Assembly (NCBI RefSeq): GCF_900186985.1 | Contig: NZ_LT906447.1 | Span: forward strand, 62,001-126,000 | Source: Staphylococcus piscifermentans | GTDB lineage: Bacteria > Bacillota > Bacilli > Staphylococcales > Staphylococcaceae | DNA: 64,000 bases | Direction: 5' to 3' | Shown here: positions 59,966-64,000 of the stretch, one piece after another | Position numbering within the stretch: position 1 is the first letter of the stretch | Layout of the letters: the number at the start of each line of letters is the position of its first letter | Made by a program: the position numbers and the translations under genes | The notes under the pieces: generated by a model | The model's database searches: none | Told to the model about the DNA's origin: nothing | Seen by the model: only the letters and a program-made list of their open reading frames with translations

Positions 59966-60015
59966 TAAAAAAGACACCCCATTAGTTCCGAATCAGAACT
60001 GTTGGGGTGTTCCTG
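59966..60015 (-). terminator. Terminator of the 60085-60354 gene
   Basis: On the minus strand ACACCCC and GGGGTGT, extended inside by AGTTCTGATTCGGAACT, form a long stem followed by CTTTTTT. Confidence 0.8.
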
Positions 60016-60084
60016 CGTTTGAAATATAATATGTGTAAAATATTCACAACCGCACAGACACGGAAAACCGCGTACAGAATCAAA

Positions 60085-60354
60085 TCAGTCCGTGGTCTCC
60101 ATATCATGCTCAGCTTCAGACTGAAGTTTGAGCTGCACCGCGGTAGCTTTAAATACATCTTGTGTATAGAAATGCTTAATACCGCCGTCATTCGGAGAAA
60201 ATGACGCAATCATGCCATTCTCAATCCAATGATTAATCAAAGATTGAGGATAGCCTGCCTCCACCAATTCGTCTTCGTCAGTTATTAACTGATCCCAAGA
60301 CATATTAATATCTCGTAAATCAATCATAAATTCAGAAGCTTCATATTGGTCCAA
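60085..60354 (-). CDS. Hypothetical small acidic protein
   Basis: The 89-residue protein is acidic and has a segment (ELVEAGYPQSLINHWIENGMI, about residues 29-49) that could fold as a helix-turn-helix similar to excisionase or MerR heads, followed by HFYTQDVFKATAVQLK. I do not recognise a family. TTG at 60354 is preferred since AAGGAAGGG lies about 8 bases before it; a GTG at 60363 touches that site. It is monocistronic, with its own terminator, and diverges from the metallophosphoesterase gene. Confidence 0.65.
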   Translation of the reverse strand: MDQYEASEFMIDLRDINMSWDQLITDEDELVEAGYPQSLINHWIENGMIASFSPNDGGIKHFYTQDVFKATAVQLKLQSEAEHDMETTD

Positions 60355-60589
60355 AAAAATCACCCTTCCTTATGTTGAATGGGAGCTTTTTCTGGGAGAG
60401 ACCTGTCTGCAGATTTTTTCTCCACTCTTAAGTTTACCCGTCATGTATAATTTTAATTACAGTTTCCTAAGTTTCTAATATTCACATTTTTGTGTAGATT
60501 GACACATTACACTCAGCAATCCATTATACTTGTGCTCAAATGCCGATAAGCTAAAATATAAAATAAATACCTAGAAAGGAGGGCGTACC

Positions 60590-61396
60590 ATGAAAATAGG
60601 AACCATCTCAGATCTGCATATCGACCGTCCTTCCGATTACACAGAAACCGAATATGCAGAAACACTCGCACAATTGACCCAAGACCACCAGCTCGACGTC
60701 CTTCTTATAGCCGGCGATATCTCCAACGACTATCGCAAATCCTACCAATTCGTGAAAGCAATGCAGCGCCTGACCTACAAAGAAATACTTTTCATTCCAG
60801 GCAACCACGATTACTGGCAAGTAGACGATAAGACCACCCATCAAATACACGAATTTTTCATGCAACAGCCCGAGTGTCTGATGGGCCATCCCTACATCAT
60901 TAACGATGAGTGGGCCATTGTCGGCAACAGCGGTTGGTACGACTACACCTATGCCAGTCCAGAATACACCACCGAACGACTAGAACGTCGCCGCTTCAAA
61001 GGCGCAACCTGGCAAGATAAAGTACACGTAGACTGGGGCATGAGCGATATCCAAGTGTCACATAAAGCTGCCGCCTTGGCGAAAAGAGACCTTCAGAAAG
61101 CAGGAGACCGAAAGATTATTCTCGCGACACACGTGGTCACTACCCCAAGTTTCCGAGTGCCTATGCCACATCGAATCTTTAATTATTTCAACGCATTTAT
61201 AGGCACATCAGATTTTGAGCCGCTGTATCATCAATATAATATTCAATATAGTTTGATGGGACATGTACATTTCAGAGGAGAAACAGAAAGAGCCGGCATT
61301 GAATTTGCCTGTGTATCTTTAGGTTACTTTAGAGAATGGCGCACTAAAGATATTGAACGTGAAATGTCACATGCTTTGAAAGTAATTGAAATCTAA
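60590..61396 (+). CDS. Metallophosphoesterase
   Basis: The 268-residue protein has the full dimetal phosphoesterase pattern: ISDLHID (Asp, His), AGDISN, IPGNHDYW, the metal His in ATHVV, and GHVHFRG near the C-terminus. Members include phosphodiesterases and phosphatases; the size and motifs fit a cytoplasmic calcineurin-like enzyme, substrate unknown. AGAAAGGAGGGCG lies before the ATG. The gene is more GC-rich in its first half than its neighbours, with many C-ending codons, which may point to a different history. Confidence 0.85.
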   Translation: MKIGTISDLHIDRPSDYTETEYAETLAQLTQDHQLDVLLIAGDISNDYRKSYQFVKAMQRLTYKEILFIPGNHDYWQVDDKTTHQIHEFFMQQPECLMGHPYIINDEWAIVGNSGWYDYTYASPEYTTERLERRRFKGATWQDKVHVDWGMSDIQVSHKAAALAKRDLQKAGDRKIILATHVVTTPSFRVPMPHRIFNYFNAFIGTSDFEPLYHQYNIQYSLMGHVHFRGETERAGIEFACVSLGYFREWRTKDIEREMSHALKVIEI

Positions 61397-61505
61397 TAAA
61401 CAGCAAATCGTAATCATTGTAATATAGTTTGAAATATAAGATATATATGTGCAAAAACTTTATGTTCTCAACGCTGATTTAACAATACTCGTAGAAAATT
61501 CAAAT

Positions 61506-61526
61506 GTATGTAACCATATTACATAC
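61506..61526. promoter_or_regulatory. Inverted repeat upstream of lytM
   Basis: GTATGTAA-CCATA-TTACATAC is a perfect 8-bp-arm inverted repeat about 110 bases before lytM, followed by ATACAATTTCTTACA-like repeats. The TGTAA/TTACA content resembles WalR recognition hexamers, and lytM is a WalKR target in S. aureus, but spacing does not fit the direct-repeat WalR consensus well. Confidence 0.35.
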
Positions 61527-61634
61527 AAAATACAATTTCTTACAAATCAATTGAGTGCCTTTATTTTATTGACCGGCCATGATAGTTTATAACTTGTAAA
61601 TTTGATTAAACGAAAAGGACGGGGAAAAAACAAT

Positions 61635-62756
61635 ATGAATAAATTATTGACGGCAACAATTGTAGGTTTAGGAGTGTCATCAGTAGGATTCATCAGTCAC
61701 AGTGCAGATGCAGCGGAACAAACACAAGGAACACCGCAAGTTGAACAACAGCAACAACAAACTAAAGGTTATTCTTACGGTTCTTACTTCACTAAAGATG
61801 CACAAGGCAACTACCATCACACATTAGACGGCAATTGGAATCAATCAATGTTTGATAATCATGAATATCAATTTACATTAACTGATTCAGAAGGCGCAAC
61901 ACATTATTTCTACTTCCCTCAAAGTGCGCTCAGTCAAAATTACCAACAAGACGATAATAACTACTCTCACAATGCTTCAAATGCAGAAGTACATAATGAA
62001 GGTTACGATGTAAACGAAACACCTTCAGCGCAAGATAAAGCTCAGAATCCAAATGATGCAGAAGCAACAACAGAGAATACAACTTCAAACAATAGTGCTG
62101 ATCCGCAAAACAATGCAGCAACGACTCAAAATACAACAAATACACAAGTAAACAATCAAGCACAAGATGCTTCAACATATAATCAATCAAATGAACAAAT
62201 TTCAAATACACAATCACAAAACGCTACTTCAAGTGCGCAAACACCACAAACTGCACAAGCACCGCAAATAAATAATGCTCAAGACAATGCGGGCGGTTCA
62301 AGCGAAGGCACTACAACACAAACACCTGATACGAGTGATAACGGAGACGGCGCTAAAGCACAAGATGCAAGCTGGTTAACAAAACATCCTAAATTACAAG
62401 AATACGGACAATATCACGGTGGCGGTGCGCACTACGGTGTTGACTATGGTATGCCAGAAAACACACCCGTTTATTCATTAACAGACGGCACGGTTACACA
62501 AGCTGGCTGGAGCAACTATGGCGGCGGTAACCAAGTTACCATCCAAGAGAAAAACAGCGACAACTATCAATGGTATATGCACATGAACAAATTAAACGTG
62601 CAACAAGGCCAAAATGTAAATGCAGGTGACCAAATCGGTCAATCAGGCAGTACAGGTAATTCAACTGCACCACACTTACATTTCCAACGCATGCAAGGTG
62701 GAGTAGGCAACCAATACAGCGTTAACCCTGATAGTTACATCAATAGTAAACAATAA
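61635..62756 (+). CDS. lytM: M23 glycyl-glycine endopeptidase LytM
   Basis: LytM is a secreted zinc peptidase that cuts pentaglycine cross-bridges in staphylococcal peptidoglycan. The 373-residue precursor has a signal peptide ending near SADAA, an N-terminal domain with [21 protein letters not shown] as in S. aureus LytM, a long Asn/Gln/Thr/Ala-rich linker (about 110-240) that is longer than in S. aureus, and the M23 domain with the occluding-region [13 protein letters not shown] (His and Asp zinc ligands) and the HLHF catalytic His motif. The ATG at 61635 is used; it begins the signal peptide, and GGACGGGGAA lies upstream. A bidirectional terminator follows. Confidence 0.9.
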   Translation: MNKLLTATIVGLGVSSVGFISHSADAAEQTQGTPQVEQQQQQTKGYSYGSYFTKDAQGNYHHTLDGNWNQSMFDNHEYQFTLTDSEGATHYFYFPQSALSQNYQQDDNNYSHNASNAEVHNEGYDVNETPSAQDKAQNPNDAEATTENTTSNNSADPQNNAATTQNTTNTQVNNQAQDASTYNQSNEQISNTQSQNATSSAQTPQTAQAPQINNAQDNAGGSSEGTTTQTPDTSDNGDGAKAQDASWLTKHPKLQEYGQYHGGGAHYGVDYGMPENTPVYSLTDGTVTQAGWSNYGGGNQVTIQEKNSDNYQWYMHMNKLNVQQGQNVNAGDQIGQSGSTGNSTAPHLHFQRMQGGVGNQYSVNPDSYINSKQ

Positions 62757-62772
62757 TAGATAATATTAGATA

Positions 62773-62819
62773 AAAGAACGTTACGACAAACAGAAAATGT
62801 TGTCATAACGTTCTTTTTT
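62773..62819. terminator. Bidirectional terminator between lytM and a methyltransferase gene
   Basis: AAAGAACGTTACGACAA and TTGTCATAACGTTCTTT form a 17-base stem with a single mismatch region, followed by TTTT; A-rich on the left side. It serves both converging genes. Confidence 0.85.
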
Positions 62820-63433
62820 TAATCTTCCACTTTTTCAATATGACCTTGAATCACACTGCCGACACCATTATGCTTGCTGCCCTCATGGCGTTCAACCTCC
62901 ACCTTTTCCAAACGATGAACCTTCACCGGCAAATCAGATAAATAATCCTTAATTTCATCCACATCGTACAACATGTTCACATCTTTAGGGCCACCCGTAC
63001 CGAAATTCACCTGATCTTTAGCATAGAATTCAAAATAACTATGACCATGATTAACCAGTGGACGAACCAAATTATTAAACATGCCGGGTTTGTCCTCAGT
63101 CAGCACATGACCAAACACATTAATAGTATAATCAAATGAATTGTCAGCCACTAAATTGGCCTCAGTCACATCACCATAACGCGCATCAATCTTCACACCC
63201 GCTTCACTTGCCAACTTCACTTGCTTCTCAATCCCGACCTTCGACAAATCGTACGTCGTCACTTTATAACCGAGACCCGCTAAATAAACCGCATTCCGGC
63301 CTTCACCTTCAGCAATAATCAGCACCCTCTCAGAATCAGCAGTCTCGCGATTAAATACCTCCTCAATATACGCATTAGGAGATTTCCCATAAATATAATC
63401 CTTCCCATCAAACTTTTTATCCCAAATATACAT
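62819..63433 (-). CDS. Class I SAM-dependent methyltransferase (TehB-like)
   Basis: The 204-residue protein opens with the W(D)KKFDGKDYIYGKSPN pattern seen in TehB-like and thiol methyltransferases, followed by a SAM site VLIIAEGEGRNAVYLAGLGY, motif II TTYDLSKVG, and FDYTINVFGHV in the motif IV position. Such proteins are linked with tellurite or thiol tolerance in some bacteria, but the substrate here is unknown. AAAGGAGGAATTAGA precedes the ATG. It is separated from the aldehyde dehydrogenase gene upstream by a terminator. Confidence 0.8.
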   Translation of the reverse strand: MYIWDKKFDGKDYIYGKSPNAYIEEVFNRETADSERVLIIAEGEGRNAVYLAGLGYKVTTYDLSKVGIEKQVKLASEAGVKIDARYGDVTEANLVADNSFDYTINVFGHVLTEDKPGMFNNLVRPLVNHGHSYFEFYAKDQVNFGTGGPKDVNMLYDVDEIKDYLSDLPVKVHRLEKVEVERHEGSKHNGVGSVIQGHIEKVED

Positions 63434-63464
63434 TCTAATTCCTCCTTTGAAAAAGAAACCATTA

Positions 63465-63496
63465 AAAAGCGGAGCACCAGAAAAGTGCCTCCGCTG
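63465..63496 (-). terminator. Hairpin upstream of the TehB-like gene
   Basis: On the minus strand AGCGGAGGCAC and GTGCTCCGCT form a stem with one bulge, followed by TTTTTAA. It may end read-through from the aldehyde dehydrogenase gene. Confidence 0.75.
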
Positions 63497-63544
63497 TATA
63501 AAAGCATATTAAGCATAAGAAAGTTTTAAACATGTCGCAAACAA

Positions 63545-63578
63545 AAGGGACTTGAACAAAATAATGTCCCCGTCCCTT
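63545..63578 (-). terminator. Hairpin just after the aldehyde dehydrogenase gene
   Basis: AAGGGAC (63545-63551) and GTCCCTT (63572-63578) form a short stem followed on the minus strand by TTGTTTG. It precedes the better hairpin at 63465-63496. Confidence 0.5.
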
Positions 63579-63585
63579 CAAGCAT

Positions 63586-64000
63586 TTACATATTGCCGAT
63601 AGATAAATATTTAGTTTCTAAATAAGGTTGAATACCTTCAATACCGCCTTCACGGCCATAACCGCTCTCTTTCATACCGCCGAATGGAGCATGAGCAGCA
63701 GAAGGACCTCCATCGTTCCAGCCAATGACACCATAATCCAAATGATTATAGAGATGGAAGCCAGTTTTATAATCATTTGTGAAGAAGTAAGCTGCTAAAC
63801 CAAATTCTGTATCGTTCGCATATTGAATCGCATCATCTAATTCAGAATAACTCATCACGGGTGCCACAGGGCCGAACGTTTCTTCATGCATGATTACCAT
63901 ATCTTGATTAACATTAGAAATCACTACAGGCTTCAAGAAATTACCGCCTAATGACTCAATATCTTCCAATGAACGAGAAAGTTTACCGCCTTTAGCTTCA
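63586..64000 (-). CDS. NAD(P)-dependent aldehyde dehydrogenase, C-terminal part (succinate-semialdehyde dehydrogenase type)
   Basis: The visible 137 residues are the C-terminal portion of an aldehyde dehydrogenase: [12 protein letters not shown], the cofactor-contact [30 protein letters not shown], and [17 protein letters not shown]. This pattern is close to succinate-semialdehyde dehydrogenases (GabD), but glycolaldehyde or betaine enzymes share much of it, so the symbol is left blank. The catalytic Cys and Glu lie outside the window to the right. The gene reads leftward and ends near two hairpins. Confidence 0.85.
   Translation of the reverse strand, partial: EAKGGKLSRSLEDIESLGGNFLKPVVISNVNQDMVIMHEETFGPVAPVMSYSELDDAIQYANDTEFGLAAYFFTNDYKTGFHLYNHLDYGVIGWNDGGPSAAHAPFGGMKESGYGREGGIEGIQPYLETKYLSIGNM

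Noticed and set aside
61518-61545. A WalR direct-repeat box before lytM
   Set aside because: The TTACA-like elements do not reach the TGTWAH-N5-TGTWAH pattern without mismatches in both halves; only the inverted repeat is kept, at low confidence.

Overview
The window is an AT-rich chromosomal segment from a coagulase-negative Staphylococcus. This rests on intact icaADBC, a staphyloxanthin-type crt cluster, fadXDEBA, rbsR/rbsUDK, a nan sialic-acid locus, LytM, IsaB-like antigens and a YSIRK-type pre-pro-lipase, together with strong AGGAGG-like ribosome sites and frequent TTG/GTG starts. The species cannot be fixed from sequence alone; gene content and order (no icaR beside ica, crtM absent from crt, triplicated isaB) differ from S. 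aureus and S. epidermidis as I remember them. I see no tRNA, rRNA, insertion sequence, prophage or CRISPR.

Layout. 1-6.5 kb (minus strand): the start of an SDR gene, then icaADBC for PNAG/PIA biofilm polysaccharide, then a redox module of a one-Cys MarR regulator and a MerA-like flavoprotein. 6.7-12.1 kb (plus): an ABC/FtsX exporter and three tandem IsaB-like secreted proteins with nearly identical first 44 codons. 12.5-14.8 kb: a zinc-ribbon PrsW-like membrane protease overlapping a zinc-ribbon membrane protein that appears frameshifted. 15.5-19 kb: ribose regulator and uptake genes with a perfect palindromic operator and a cre-like site. 19-27 kb (minus): the five-gene fatty-acid beta-oxidation operon with two cre-like sites. 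27.3-35 kb: a small membrane protein, two TagF/TarL-like glycerophosphotransferases and a UvrA-like ABC protein, then a 43-bp minisatellite. 37.5-42.9 kb: crtO-P-Q-N behind a good SigB promoter, then a DJ-1/PfpI protein. 43.1-47.7 kb: the lipase with a 21-codon amphipathic peptide gene just downstream, and two CorA paralogues. 47.8-53.9 kb: nagB-nanE, nanR, nanK and nanA-nanT, sharing a 15-bp palindrome in both divergent gaps. 54-64 kb: two amino-acid permease paralogues, two methyltransferases, WYL and MerR regulators, a nitroreductase, a metallophosphoesterase, LytM and the 3' part of an aldehyde dehydrogenase gene.

How it fits together. Much of the window concerns the cell surface (PNAG, glycerol-phosphate polymers, IsaB, LytM, lipase) and scavenging of host or food carbon (fatty acids released by lipase, sialic acid, ribose), with carbon-catabolite control suggested by four cre-like sites. 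Stress functions (carotenoid, DJ-1, MerA, nitroreductase) are interspersed.

Observations most worth checking: the lipase-linked amphipathic peptide; a pseudoknot-like pair of complementary arms overlapping the icaA ribosome site in a locus lacking icaR; crt without crtM; a CorA paralogue with GMG in place of GMN; an apparent one-base deletion at the nanA start; the isaB cassette-like triplication; and the zinc-ribbon PrsW pair.
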